DNA of 64,000 nucleotides from positions 372,001 through 436,000 of the forward strand of contig CBFFRQ010000089.1 of the NCBI GenBank assembly GCA_965644315.1. Reading direction: 5' to 3'. This DNA is from Caecitellus pseudoparvulus (Eukaryota; Bigyra: Bicosoecida). The notes beneath the pieces are model-generated. The model searched no databases, was not told the DNA's origin, and was given only the letters and a program-made list of their open reading frames with translations. The first letter of the stretch is position 1; each line of letters opens with the position of its first letter. Below are positions 21,448 to 30,568 of this stretch, one piece after another. The position numbers were made by a program, and so were the translations under genes.

Positions 21448-24400
21448 TCAAAGCCAACTTTGCATTGGTATGCTATCTTCAGCACCTGATCTGTTTCTCC
21501 ACACGTCATCAAGCGTTCCCTGCTTCCCTCCACCGGACCTCGGCGCCTTCTTGGGACCGCTTGGAGGCGCTCCTCCCGCTCGGACTCTCTTCTTGCCACC
21601 AACAGCCCGGCGTGAAGGGGCAGCTGAAGCCCCGGCAAGTGAGCATGCACGCGCAGCAGGGGCAACTCGAGAGGAAACAAGCTGCCCAGCTAGCCCATCC
21701 AGGCCCTTGACGAGTGCCTGGCCCTGCTCCTGGCGAACAGAGTCGACTGAAGAGTTGCACACTTTGAAGCGTGGGGTCAGCCAGTCCCTGATGCGCCGAG
21801 TCACAAACTGCTGATTGGAAAGCAGCAGAAGTTGGCTGCCAAGCAATTGTGTGTGTGCCCTGGTCCTCTTGCCACTGGCACACCAGTCGGTCAGCACGGA
21901 GAAGAAGCGCTCAGCGCCTGCACTTGTGACTGGTGTTGAGTACAATGCCTGCGCTATACGGGAGAGGAGAGGCCAAGTTCTTCGTTTTTCTCTCCACCAT
22001 GCCTCCAGATCTTTGCAGGGCTCGGCTTGCTTTCTGCCATCGCTGCCGATCTCAAGGCAAGCAAGCTCTCGGTGACTCTCACAGTATGCGACAAAGTGAC
22101 GCCACTCTTCCTCAATTTGCAAAGCAGTCCCCACGTTGTTGTTCAACAAGTGTAGCAGCTCTTGTCCATGGTTTATCTGCCCTCTGCAAAGGTTCATGAC
22201 CAAAACACAGAACCTAGCAGAACGGGGAAGCTTCCCAGGCTCTGCGTGCGTGTAGTACTTGGGGACTGACTTTTCGAGGTGTGCAAAGCGAAGACCAGCG
22301 TCTGGCCGTGGGCGCAGCAGGTCCATGAGCTTCCACCTGGCGGCGATGACTGCGCCCCACTCCTTGAGCTTCCTCCATCCCCGATCCGCAGCCTGGAGGC
22401 GCAACTTAGCGGCGGTTGCTCGAGCGTGCTGCGGAGCTGGCAGGTATCTTCTCGCAGAATCTGAGTCACGTATAAAGCTCCCATCAAGCTCAGCTAGACA
22501 CTTTGCTCTTCCTGCCCGGTCTGCACCGACTATGAGTACCTCAGCAGAGAGCGTGGGTTGACGTTGCCCTTGTCTAATTTCTCTCAGCTTGTTCTCAACA
22601 AATGCAAACATTTCTGTACCACCCTCATGACCCATGTGACTTTGCAACTTTTCAATCATGCTCACAAGTGGTCTTGCCACTTCAACCATTGCTGCAAGCT
22701 GCAGCATTGTGTCAAACCTGCGCAGATTATTCAATGCCCTTTCTGCCTTGTTCTCAAACACAGTTGTGTTAGACCCCGAGCCGGAACGCGACTGAGCTGA
22801 AAGCCACGCAATCAAGGCCTTCCTTTTGATTAGGATCGCTTTCGCAGCTTTCCATACACTGCCCCAGCGTGTAGGTGCGAAGAGGTAGTCAGACGAGTAA
22901 GCCGATGCCGCCTTGGCAGACTCGCGATGGGGAGCAGGGTTCTGGCCAGCAAAGAGGTCTTTGACGCGCTGACAAACTTCAACACCCCACTCGAATTCGT
23001 CGAACACTTCCCCCACGGCCAATGCTGCCGAGTGTGCCATGCAGGGCACGCGTGGCAGCAGTGCCAAGCTCGCCATCCCCTTCCTGACAGAACTGGAGTC
23101 AAGCCACTCACACAGCACTCGTCGGCAAAATGTAGCCTTGCTCTCGTCCAGCTTTTTATGTGGAACAGAATCATCGCGCACGCGCATGAAATCAGTCGAA
23201 GCTGCTTCCTCAATCTCCCTCCTTGTCAGATTTGTGACGGGATCAACAATCTCAACCTCAGGTCCAGGATCCCGAGAAGGAGTGGCAGCTACAGGTGTAC
23301 TTAGGTCAAAGTAGTCGTCACCCAGGCCTGCTGCATCTCGCCTTCTCACTTCCTCCTGGCATTGAATGCGGCCGAGCGCAGCAGCAGCTTCCTTGGTTAG
23401 ACCATCGAGGCGATGCCCAAGTGCGCATTCCACTTCACGACGGCAGCTTTCACCAGCAGGCAGCGCAGAGATTGCGCTGCCGAGGCGTTGCAAGTCTTTG
23501 ATGGCCCTCACATTGACCGTGGCGTTGTCACATACAATCCCAGCCAGTCTGGCTGGGTTGAGATCCAGCTCGTACAGGACCACAAGGATCTGCTCCGTGA
23601 TTGCACGGGCATCTGAATGATCTACCTTCAAGAAAACTCGGCAAGGAATCGGCTCTGGAAGCAGCGAAGGGCATGACAGCACGACTGTAGTACAATTCAG
23701 CATCGTGTGGCTGATGCTTGTGTCATCCACTTGAAGGGACACCATGGCTTCTGGTTTCTCTGCCAGCTTCTTGCGCAGATCAGCAGTTATGTCATCGGCT
23801 GCTTGTCGAATGTCCCTGTACATCGTGCTTGAAGAGGCTTCTGAACCCCATACGGTCATCAGCATGTGGTTCTCAGGGGACATCACCTTCGCAATCTGTT
23901 GCGGCGACAGCCCATAGGAAGCGAAGTTCTGCACCAGAAGTTTTTGAGCGATTCGCGAGTGAGACTTGCTATCATGAGCGATCGTCTCTCCCGAGACAGG
24001 CACTGACTCGACAAGTACCTGTGCCTCATGCACGAGGTTCCGTGTGACGTGTCCCAGGGCTCTGTATGCCTCACTGTCAGACTGAGCTTTCATGGGCTTC
24101 TCAACACTGAACGTTTTGGCCAGTGCAAGAACTTCTTGCTTGGTCATGTGATGCTTGGCCGGCAGGTGCTTTCTGAGAAGCGTTTCCTTTCGTGCTTCAA
24201 CGAAGCACTTCAGGGTCTCGGACCACAGGATTGGTTTTCCAGTGCGCGAATCTGACCGCTGGAAATCCGCGAGACTGTTCCCTTTTGCCTTCCAACCCTT
24301 CAGCCCAAGAATTGCAAGCAGGGGGAAGTTGCCAATGCGTAGATCTGGGCACACAGCCCTCCACTTCTCAACTGCAGCCTTCCCTTGATTCTTGGTCTTG

Positions 24401-24612
24401 GTGTCGCAGAAGTGACGGAGTGCCTCCCGGCTGCAAAGCTCTCGCAAGAGGCAGCCGTTGCGGAAGAAAACCTTCAATTCAGTTGACAATCTAACAGCTC
24501 GAGGGAGCTCAGCGACAGTCACATCCTCCCCAGACTCAGCCGTGCCCTCTGCCATGATGAGGCGTAAAGTGAAACGTGACCGAAACCCCGGCTGACAGCA
24601 CCTCCGTTGCAA
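21448..24612 (-). CDS. hAT-family transposase
   Basis: Up to 1,054 residues with an intact frame. A second in-frame ATG 19 codons downstream (24555, MAEGTAESGED) is an equally good start. hAT transposases excise and insert DNA with an RNase-H-like fold split by a helical insertion. Landmarks consistent with this are LQVDDTSISHTM (candidate first acidic residue), AGIVCDNATVNVRAI (the conserved [C/T]DNA motif) and the C-terminal dimerisation region WPLLSRIAQALYSTPVTSAG followed by AERFFSVLTDW. No clear BED zinc finger is seen at the N-terminus. Base composition is lower in GC than the flanking host genes, supporting an independent origin. With perfect ends on the element, it may still be active. 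Confidence 0.9.
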   Translation of the reverse strand: MQRRCCQPGFRSRFTLRLIMAEGTAESGEDVTVAELPRAVRLSTELKVFFRNGCLLRELCSREALRHFCDTKTKNQGKAAVEKWRAVCPDLRIGNFPLLAILGLKGWKAKGNSLADFQRSDSRTGKPILWSETLKCFVEARKETLLRKHLPAKHHMTKQEVLALAKTFSVEKPMKAQSDSEAYRALGHVTRNLVHEAQVLVESVPVSGETIAHDSKSHSRIAQKLLVQNFASYGLSPQQIAKVMSPENHMLMTVWGSEASSSTMYRDIRQAADDITADLRKKLAEKPEAMVSLQVDDTSISHTMLNCTTVVLSCPSLLPEPIPCRVFLKVDHSDARAITEQILVVLYELDLNPARLAGIVCDNATVNVRAIKDLQRLGSAISALPAGESCRREVECALGHRLDGLTKEAAAALGRIQCQEEVRRRDAAGLGDDYFDLSTPVAATPSRDPGPEVEIVDPVTNLTRREIEEAASTDFMRVRDDSVPHKKLDESKATFCRRVLCEWLDSSSVRKGMASLALLPRVPCMAHSAALAVGEVFDEFEWGVEVCQRVKDLFAGQNPAPHRESAKAASAYSSDYLFAPTRWGSVWKAAKAILIKRKALIAWLSAQSRSGSGSNTTVFENKAERALNNLRRFDTMLQLAAMVEVARPLVSMIEKLQSHMGHEGGTEMFAFVENKLREIRQGQRQPTLSAEVLIVGADRAGRAKCLAELDGSFIRDSDSARRYLPAPQHARATAAKLRLQAADRGWRKLKEWGAVIAARWKLMDLLRPRPDAGLRFAHLEKSVPKYYTHAEPGKLPRSARFCVLVMNLCRGQINHGQELLHLLNNNVGTALQIEEEWRHFVAYCESHRELACLEIGSDGRKQAEPCKDLEAWWREKRRTWPLLSRIAQALYSTPVTSAGAERFFSVLTDWCASGKRTRAHTQLLGSQLLLLSNQQFVTRRIRDWLTPRFKVCNSSVDSVRQEQGQALVKGLDGLAGQLVSSRVAPAARACSLAGASAAPSRRAVGGKKRVRAGGAPPSGPKKAPRSGGGKQGTLDDVWRNRSGAEDSIPMQSWL

Positions 24613-24876
24613 ACGAACCTGGTTGTGTTCAGGAGCCTAGGGGCGTAAATATCAAGCCTCAAATACAAAACAGTGTTATGATTTGGTGCATTGATGGCAA
24701 AGTGGCACTTGACCCTGCTCGGGGACCAGCGCTGGCAAGCAGGCGGAGGGAGGAGGATGAGCGTCTCTCAGCACCTTGCACACGGGCGGCGAAGGGGGGG
24801 GGGGTCCACAAGGGGGGCACCCCCCCCAAGGTTGGGGTGTCCGGCATCTCAGCAAAAAAGGTGCGGAAATAGCTTC

Positions 24877-24898
24877 CCGGACACCCTGACGATCCCTG
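24877..24898. repeat. hAT right terminal inverted repeat
   Basis: Exact 22-bp reverse complement of the left end, immediately followed by the second TTTGGCAG. Confidence 0.95.
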
Positions 24899-24906
24899 TT
24901 TGGCAG
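24899..24906. repeat. hAT target-site duplication, right copy
   Basis: TTTGGCAG, identical to 20751-20758. Confidence 0.95.
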
Positions 24907-25221
24907 AGTGCATGGCATGCGGAAGGTGTGATAGACAAGACAGGCGCTCGTCAGCCTCATCCCCCTCCAAAGGCGCAAGCCTTGGTGCCATCGCAAAGGG
25001 CATGCGGTACAGAAAAAGTAGAATCTGCACTGGGGGTACCTGCTCGCCCCACTCGACGTACAAGGCCTGAGTGCCAAAGTCGCAGCGGGAAGGGCGATGA
25101 ACGGGAGCTAGCCGTTGCGGGTGGAAGGCACAAGAACACTGATTCATGTCATATCAAAAATAATGCGTTATCTGCAAGCACAATGCCAGCTCGTGAGCGG
25201 CGGGGCGTGGCCTTGCGAGCC
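24907..25221. other. Intergenic region downstream of the SNARE gene
   Basis: 315 bp between the hAT right flank and the SNARE stop codon. No supported gene. It should contain the SNARE 3' untranslated region and, before the hAT insertion, was continuous with the ankyrin gene's upstream region. Confidence 0.4.
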
Positions 25222-25683
25222 TCAACGCAGCACGAAGAAGTAGACCAGCACAAACGTGCACACGATGAACGCCACGAGCAGGCAGATGTTGCTGCCGCCC
25301 CCCGCAGCCACCATGGAGTCCAGCTGCCGCATGGTCGTGCCAAGCAAGCTGTCCGCTTGCCCCGCGCTGCTTCCCTGTGTGAGGCGGGCAGATATGGGGG
25401 AGGGGTGGTGCAGGGATGAAATGCGCAGGCCGATCGCTGCAACGCACGATTCCGGAAAGCATGGCATTGTGGCGCTGCAGCTCAGTCAAGGTGCCTTGCA
25501 TGTGCTGTGCAGGGCAGCGGGGTGAAAGACAATGCACAGCAGCGCCAGAGTGGTAGCGCAAGCCAGCCGCCGACACACCCCACGCAGCACTTCCGTTTTG
25601 GAGTGCAACTGGTCCCACAGGGAGTTGTTGTCCGCCTCCAGCACAGACGCAGAAGTCTCTTGCGCAGAGCTCGAGTCATCCAT
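25222..25683 (-). CDS. BET1/SFT1-type Qc-SNARE, three exons
   Basis: A 104-residue tail-anchored membrane fusion protein of the ER-Golgi or intra-Golgi step. Exons are 25579-25683, 25448-25504 and 25222-25374; introns begin GTGTGTCG and GTGCGTTG and end GCACAG and ACACAG, all phase 0. Spliced, residues 20-80 form one SNARE heptad helix (LWDQLHSKTEVLRGHMQGTL, then TELQRHNAMLSG), followed by the BET1-like DSLLGTTMRQLDSMV and a C-terminal anchor ICLLVAFIVCTFVLVYFFVL with almost no lumenal residues. Total length matches BET1/SFT1 (about 100-140). By alignment to BET1 the central zero-layer glutamine may be H47, but the register could shift by two residues. No single exon is recognisable alone, so simple open-frame prediction would miss it. 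Confidence 0.85.
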
Positions 25684-26607
25684 CCGGGGCGCGGTGCCCT
25701 GTGCCGGAAATGAGCATCGCAAAGGTGTGCACCACGTGACAACGCCCACGAAACGCACGCCGCCTCACCGAAGCGCCTGCAAACAGCTGCCGGCGGTTGC
25801 CTGCATGCCCTGACATGCTACCGCGATACATGTGATCAGCGTCTTGCGCGAAGGTGTTTCTGGTCCTTCAGAAGGTGTCACACGTTGCCCAGAGGGCAAG
25901 GACTTGTGTAGCTTGGCTTTGGCTGGCTTCGCTCCCGTTGTGCAGTCACAATCAGTGCACTTGCGTGTGTCGTCGTGGCTGGTTTGCACAGAGCAGCTGA
26001 GCAGTTGGAGAATATAGTTTTTCTCAGTTGTGCTTGGTGAGCGTAGTTGTTATCGGACCTGTTCTCTGGCAGTGACAAGAGTATAAACTATTGGCAAGGC
26101 TTTGTAAGGAGAGCAAAACTGTGTAGCTGTGTTGCTCGAAACAAGGTCGACCTGAGCAAAGAATGCATTTGCTTTCAGGACATGAAAAGAAGATGTGGAT
26201 TGCCACCTTCGGCCGAGAATTGGGCAAGCCATGGTATGTGGATTCGACCTAGTCCGACTTCCATCGACCCATGTGAGATTTAGAATCGCCCAAGTGCCCT
26301 ATTCTTCATCACTGTGCAAGGGACAGTTAGGGGAGCTTAACAGGGGACAGGTGGGGCGTTTGACATGTTAGGTGGGCGTTCCAGCCAAGATGGAGTCGTG
26401 TATCACAGACAATCAGACTTAATTTTCGTTCAGCACGTTGGCAGGAAACACGATTCAGATTGTATTGTTCGACAGAAGGCAAACATGGGCTGCTTCTGCA
26501 GGCTACTTGGTGTGGGAACGAGTCTTGGAAACGCGGAAGTGGTCTGCAGCATCAGAGAGAGCAAGACTAGCTTCAATGCGTTGCATAGACCTTGCCTGGC
26601 GGCGGCG
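25684..26607. other. AT-richer intergenic region
   Basis: About 920 bp between the SNARE start and the Sel1 gene stop. Composition is clearly lower in GC than the core genes. Only short, unconserved open frames are present; no terminal repeats, RNA gene or domain were recognised. It must contain the SNARE promoter. Confidence 0.5.
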
Positions 26608-29600
26608 TCACCATGACCGGTATTCCCGATTCCGAAGTCTCACGATTGCGTCCTGGTGACCTTGCTTTGCTGCAGCCTTGTACCACCGCACAGCCTCAGC
26701 ATCATCGAAGGCCACGCCCCTGCCACTGGCGTACATCATTCCAAGGCAGTACTGTCCTTCCGCATGTCCCTGCTCAGCCGCTGCCCTGTACCACCGCACC
26801 GCCTCAGCCTCATCCTTGGCCACGCCCCTGCCGTTCGCGTACATGTCGCCAAGCATGCACTGCCTCTCCGCATGTCCCTGCTCAGCCGCTGCCCTGTACC
26901 ACCGCACCGCCTCAGCATCATCCATGGCCACGCCCCTGCCCCTGGCGTACATCATTCCAAGGCAGTACTGTCCTTCCGCATGTCCCTGCTCAGCCGCTGC
27001 CCTGTACCACCGCACCGCCTCAGCATCATCCATGGCCACGCCCCTGCCCCTGGCGTACATCATTCCAAGGCAGTACTGTCCTTCCGCATGTCCCTGCTCA
27101 GCCGCTGCCCTGTACCACCGCACTGCCTCAGCATCATCCTTGGCCACGCCCCTGCCCCTGGCGTACATCATTCCAAGGCAGTACTGTCCTTCCGCATGTC
27201 CCTGCTCAGCCGCTGCCCTGTACCACCGCACCGCCTCAGCATCATCCTTGGCCACGCCCCTGCCCCTGGCGTACATTTCGCCCAGCTTGGTCTGCCCACC
27301 CGCATGTCCCTGCTCAGCCGCTGCCCTGTACCACCGCACTGCCTCAGCATCATCCTTGGCCACGCCCCTGCCGTTGGCATACATGTCGCCCAGCCCGCAC
27401 TGCCCCTCCGCATGTCCCTGCTCAGCCGCTGCCCTGTACCACCGCACCGCCTCAGCATCATCGAAGGCCACGCCCCTGCCCCTGGCGTACATCATTCCAA
27501 GGCAGTAGTGTCCCTCCGCATGTCCCTGCTCCGCCGCCGCCCTGTACCACCGCACTGCCTCAGCATCATCCTTGGCCACGCCCCTGCCGTTCGCGTACAT
27601 GTCGCCAAGCATGCACTGCCTCTCCGCATGTCCCTGCTCAGCCGCTGCCCTGTACCACCGCACCGCCTCAGCATCATCCATGGCCACGCCCCTGCCCCTG
27701 GCGTACATCATTCCAAGGCAGTACTGTCCTTCCGCATGTCCCTGCTCAGCCGCTGCCCTGTACCACCGCACTGCCTCAGCATCATCCTTGGCCACGCCCC
27801 TGCCGTTCGCGTACATGTCACCCAGCTTTACAAAAGCCATTATACTTCCCGACTCAGCTGCTCGACGCATAGTTGCAGTATCCACCCCAGCACCCTTTCC
27901 GCACCATGCTCCATCCTCAACCCCAGCCACACCCTTCATGTGCTGGAAAAAAGCCCTTTCCATATCACCTCCGCCTTGCAAAATCCCCCACACGCCGATG
28001 CAGTCACTCGAGTCCCTCCCAAGCGCAGCCATGCTCCCTACACTTCTTTCAACATCAACCAATCCGTTGCACTTCCCAGCCTTCCGAATGTCACCAGTCT
28101 CCTGCACTTTTTCCCGCCACCTTCGCATACTATCCCACAAACCTTGCACCTCTCCTTCACCGCTCGCAGCCACAACATCCCAAACACGGCCAATGCCACG
28201 ATCTTGAACTTCACCCCGCGCCAAACCTACACCATCGGCACACCCACTTCCCTCTCCCTTGTCCCACATGCCCACTCCACCAAAACTCGTTAGCACACTC
28301 CCACCTCTATCACCATCACTATCGCCATCACCATCACCGCCACCACACCCCAGGCCCAACGTGCTCCTCAACGCATCACGCCACTCTCCATCCCCACCCT
28401 CTACCTGTCCCATACTCGCAACACACACACGAACTGATGCCACACCCCGCACCACATCTTCTGGATCACCATTACCCCCTTCCACCACGAGTGCCCCCAA
28501 AGCACTTCCTCCTACATATCCAACCTCTGACTCCTCACAAGTTCTCAACACGCCCAAACACTTCCGTGCCCAATTCGCTCTCACATGGTCCCCGACATCC
28601 TCCCACCCTTCTCTTGTCAGTTCATGAAGCACAGGCACCCCCACATCCGCAAATACCTGCAGCACCACGCTCATCCACACTCCCAATGGATCACGAGCAT
28701 TGCCATAGCCTTGTTTTACGCACACAGCCACACCCTTCAGCGTCTGAACAGGCGGCGCACACCCCTCACTCTTTGCCCACGCATTCAGCCGTTGACCCAG
28801 CAGCAGCCCAGACACAGCATCACACACCTCCTTTCTACATTCTGCCACCCACTCACCATCACCTCCCTCCCCAAACAGTACTGGAACCTTGAACTCACTT
28901 CGCCACTCCACCACCATGCCTCCACCATCAGCACGCAGGAATGCACGCCCACCGCCACTCACATCCACATTCACACTCGCACCCACACCATCGCCCTCCA
29001 CCATGTCCACCTCTGGCACACCAAGACTCCCAAGCTTGCCCAGAGCCTCCGCCATCTCTTCCACATGACATGCTGTGCTTGCCATGGAACCTTCATCACT
29101 CTCACTCAACCGCTCGGAGGTGGCATGTAGTATGGACTGAGCACCACCCACTGTTCTCCTTATATCCACACCCCCCGCACCATCCACTTCAACTTCACCA
29201 ACCACACCCCGCACATGCCGCGGCACCCATGCAGCCAGCCCACACAGCACAGTCTCACGAGCATCGCACGTCTCCAGCCAGAAGCTCACCCGCCGCCACG
29301 CAACCACAATGCTCCCGTACACACGGTCCAGCCGCGCCTCATCCACCCACTCGTCTCGCACCAGTGTCCCCCGCACCATGTCTTGCAAGGCATCCTGTGC
29401 CATGTGCACTCGCCAGCACAACCTCCTCAACCCTCGCTCAGCTCGCTCAAGCACCTTGCCTCTCGTTTCCTCCAGAATCCGCACCAGCCCAGCCTCGATC
29501 CGCCCCAGTGCCTCCAGCTGTCTCTCCACACCCATCCACTCCCCAATCTCGGGCATAGGCTCGCCCACCGCGCTTGCCAACCCTTTCAGTGCTTCTGCAA

Positions 29601-29880
29601 CTTCGCCTCGCACAGCCACGCTATCCACACATGGCCCTCGAGCCACATCAATCAACGCATCGACAGGTCCGATGCCCGTGGTCGCCCCACCTGCACCTGA
29701 TGCAGACATGATGACACTCCCGCTCTCTGTGGGTGTGGCAGGGGCCATGAAATGCCACAGGCGTTGTGGGCAGCACTTGTCACAACTGGCGACGCTCTCA
29801 CCAATTTCCGCTCGTCGAATCAAGAAGCAAGTCACGGCAAGCTGTGATTGATGTTTCGCCTTCGGCAAACGAAGAGACAT
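26608..29880 (-). CDS. Sel1-like repeat protein
   Basis: Up to 1,090 residues; later starts at MAPATPTES or MSASGAGG are possible because the first 60 residues look unconserved. The C-terminal 400 residues are eleven consecutive Sel1-like repeats of 36 residues with the consensus GRGVAxDDAEAVRWYRAAAE followed by QGHAEGQ and YCLGMMYA. Sel1 repeats are alpha-helical solenoids related to TPRs that serve as protein-binding scaffolds, for example in ER-associated degradation and signalling. The N-terminal 650 residues are predicted helical with no known domain (EAGLVRILEETRGKVLERAE and similar stretches). No signal peptide or membrane segment is obvious. The gene lies between two transposons and has a lower GC content than the core genes, so it may be accessory. 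Confidence 0.75.
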   Translation of the reverse strand: MSLRLPKAKHQSQLAVTCFLIRRAEIGESVASCDKCCPQRLWHFMAPATPTESGSVIMSASGAGGATTGIGPVDALIDVARGPCVDSVAVRGEVAEALKGLASAVGEPMPEIGEWMGVERQLEALGRIEAGLVRILEETRGKVLERAERGLRRLCWRVHMAQDALQDMVRGTLVRDEWVDEARLDRVYGSIVVAWRRVSFWLETCDARETVLCGLAAWVPRHVRGVVGEVEVDGAGGVDIRRTVGGAQSILHATSERLSESDEGSMASTACHVEEMAEALGKLGSLGVPEVDMVEGDGVGASVNVDVSGGGRAFLRADGGGMVVEWRSEFKVPVLFGEGGDGEWVAECRKEVCDAVSGLLLGQRLNAWAKSEGCAPPVQTLKGVAVCVKQGYGNARDPLGVWMSVVLQVFADVGVPVLHELTREGWEDVGDHVRANWARKCLGVLRTCEESEVGYVGGSALGALVVEGGNGDPEDVVRGVASVRVCVASMGQVEGGDGEWRDALRSTLGLGCGGGDGDGDSDGDRGGSVLTSFGGVGMWDKGEGSGCADGVGLARGEVQDRGIGRVWDVVAASGEGEVQGLWDSMRRWREKVQETGDIRKAGKCNGLVDVERSVGSMAALGRDSSDCIGVWGILQGGGDMERAFFQHMKGVAGVEDGAWCGKGAGVDTATMRRAAESGSIMAFVKLGDMYANGRGVAKDDAEAVRWYRAAAEQGHAEGQYCLGMMYARGRGVAMDDAEAVRWYRAAAEQGHAERQCMLGDMYANGRGVAKDDAEAVRWYRAAAEQGHAEGHYCLGMMYARGRGVAFDDAEAVRWYRAAAEQGHAEGQCGLGDMYANGRGVAKDDAEAVRWYRAAAEQGHAGGQTKLGEMYARGRGVAKDDAEAVRWYRAAAEQGHAEGQYCLGMMYARGRGVAKDDAEAVRWYRAAAEQGHAEGQYCLGMMYARGRGVAMDDAEAVRWYRAAAEQGHAEGQYCLGMMYARGRGVAMDDAEAVRWYRAAAEQGHAERQCMLGDMYANGRGVAKDEAEAVRWYRAAAEQGHAEGQYCLGMMYASGRGVAFDDAEAVRWYKAAAKQGHQDAIVRLRNREYRSW
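26650..27840 (-). repeat. Eleven tandem 108-bp Sel1 repeat units
   Basis: Each 108-bp unit encodes one 36-residue Sel1 motif. Units are nearly identical at the DNA level, differing mainly at a few codons (AKDD/AMDD/AFDD and GQYC/RQCM/GHYC/GQCG/GQTK). Two-unit blocks recur, for example the RQCM-LGDMYANGRG combination twice, which suggests multi-unit duplication. One unit has KDEAEAV in place of KDDAEAV. Confidence 0.9.
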
Positions 29881-29988
29881 GAACTTAGATAGGCAGCTTG
29901 TGATCAGCGACCGGGAAGTTGTGTAGGAGGAGAGTTTTGCATGGAGCGACGACTTGAGCAGCTAATTGCTGCGCCACCCACACTAATA

Positions 29989-30012
29989 GGTCTCGTGAAA
30001 CCTTACAGTAAG
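29989..30012. repeat. Left terminal inverted repeat of Harbinger-like element
   Basis: Pairs with 34373-34396: the first 14 bases are identical and 21 of 24 match overall. Confidence 0.85.
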
Positions 30013-30568
30013 AAATTGCTGATTGACTACTGTAGGAGTTCAGGCTTATATCAGAAATGGCGAAATGAGGATTCTTGGGATATTTGAGTTGGGAACCCCA
30101 CCAAAAACTGATCGATATGTACTTCATGCGGAATCAATCGCTTGCACTCGCCAGCCTGATGCAGGTTTTGCTGTAGGTCGTAGTGATTGGCAAGTGAGAA
30201 TTGCGGAAATCGGTTTGCAGGAATAAAATGATACTTCACTCAAATCCAACTCAGAGCATACTAAAAGCTGCACAACTTATCCCAGTACTACGGACTTTAG
30301 TTTTGGCTTGGATTCTTTCCAGATGGCCGCCCATCCGGCTGGCGGGAGCCAGCATGGTTCCCAACCCCACTCAACAACCCCGAATGGCCAACAGGATGCC
30401 GTACAACGCGGAATCGTAAAACCCAGAGGAGTCCCAGTCCCAGATGACGTTGTACTGACCCTTTTCGCAGTGAGTTTTGGCGCTGGATCTTGCTGCTGTA
30501 GGTGTGGTACCCCACAAACCCGTTTCAAATGAAACGCCTAGATTGCCTCAAGCTGGCTGGAGAAGAAA
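30013..30568. other. Element-internal non-coding leader
   Basis: About 555 bp between the left terminal repeat and the first element gene. Holds CTTATATCAG (shared with the right end) and a GC-rich inverted patch near 30320-30360. Expected to contain the promoter of the + gene. No supported coding region. Confidence 0.4.

Larger units (their letters stand above)
20759..24898 (-). mobile_element. Complete hAT DNA transposon, 4,140 bp
   Basis: The ends are 22-bp perfect terminal inverted repeats: 20759-20780 begins CAGGGATCGTCAGGG and 24877-24898 is its exact reverse complement. Both are flanked by the 8-bp direct repeat TTTGGCAG. The only long open frame inside is an intact hAT transposase on the minus strand. 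Subterminal copies of GGTGTCCGG occur at 20772, 20795, 20841 and 24836, and in inverted form within the right terminal repeat, as expected for transposase-binding sites. Perfect ends and duplication imply a recent insertion. It lies between the ankyrin gene and the SNARE gene and interrupts neither. Confidence 0.95.

Noticed and set aside
26650-27840. CRISPR-like array
   Set aside because: The regular 108-bp repeats have no distinct spacers, encode a protein motif and lie in a eukaryotic gene.
26592-28293. Long plus-strand open frames (426 and 545 codons) across the Sel1 gene
   Set aside because: They are antisense echoes of the 108-bp repeats: a unit length divisible by three keeps every frame open or closed periodically. 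The minus frame gives perfect Sel1 motifs, the plus frames only repetitive His/Pro/Ser strings.
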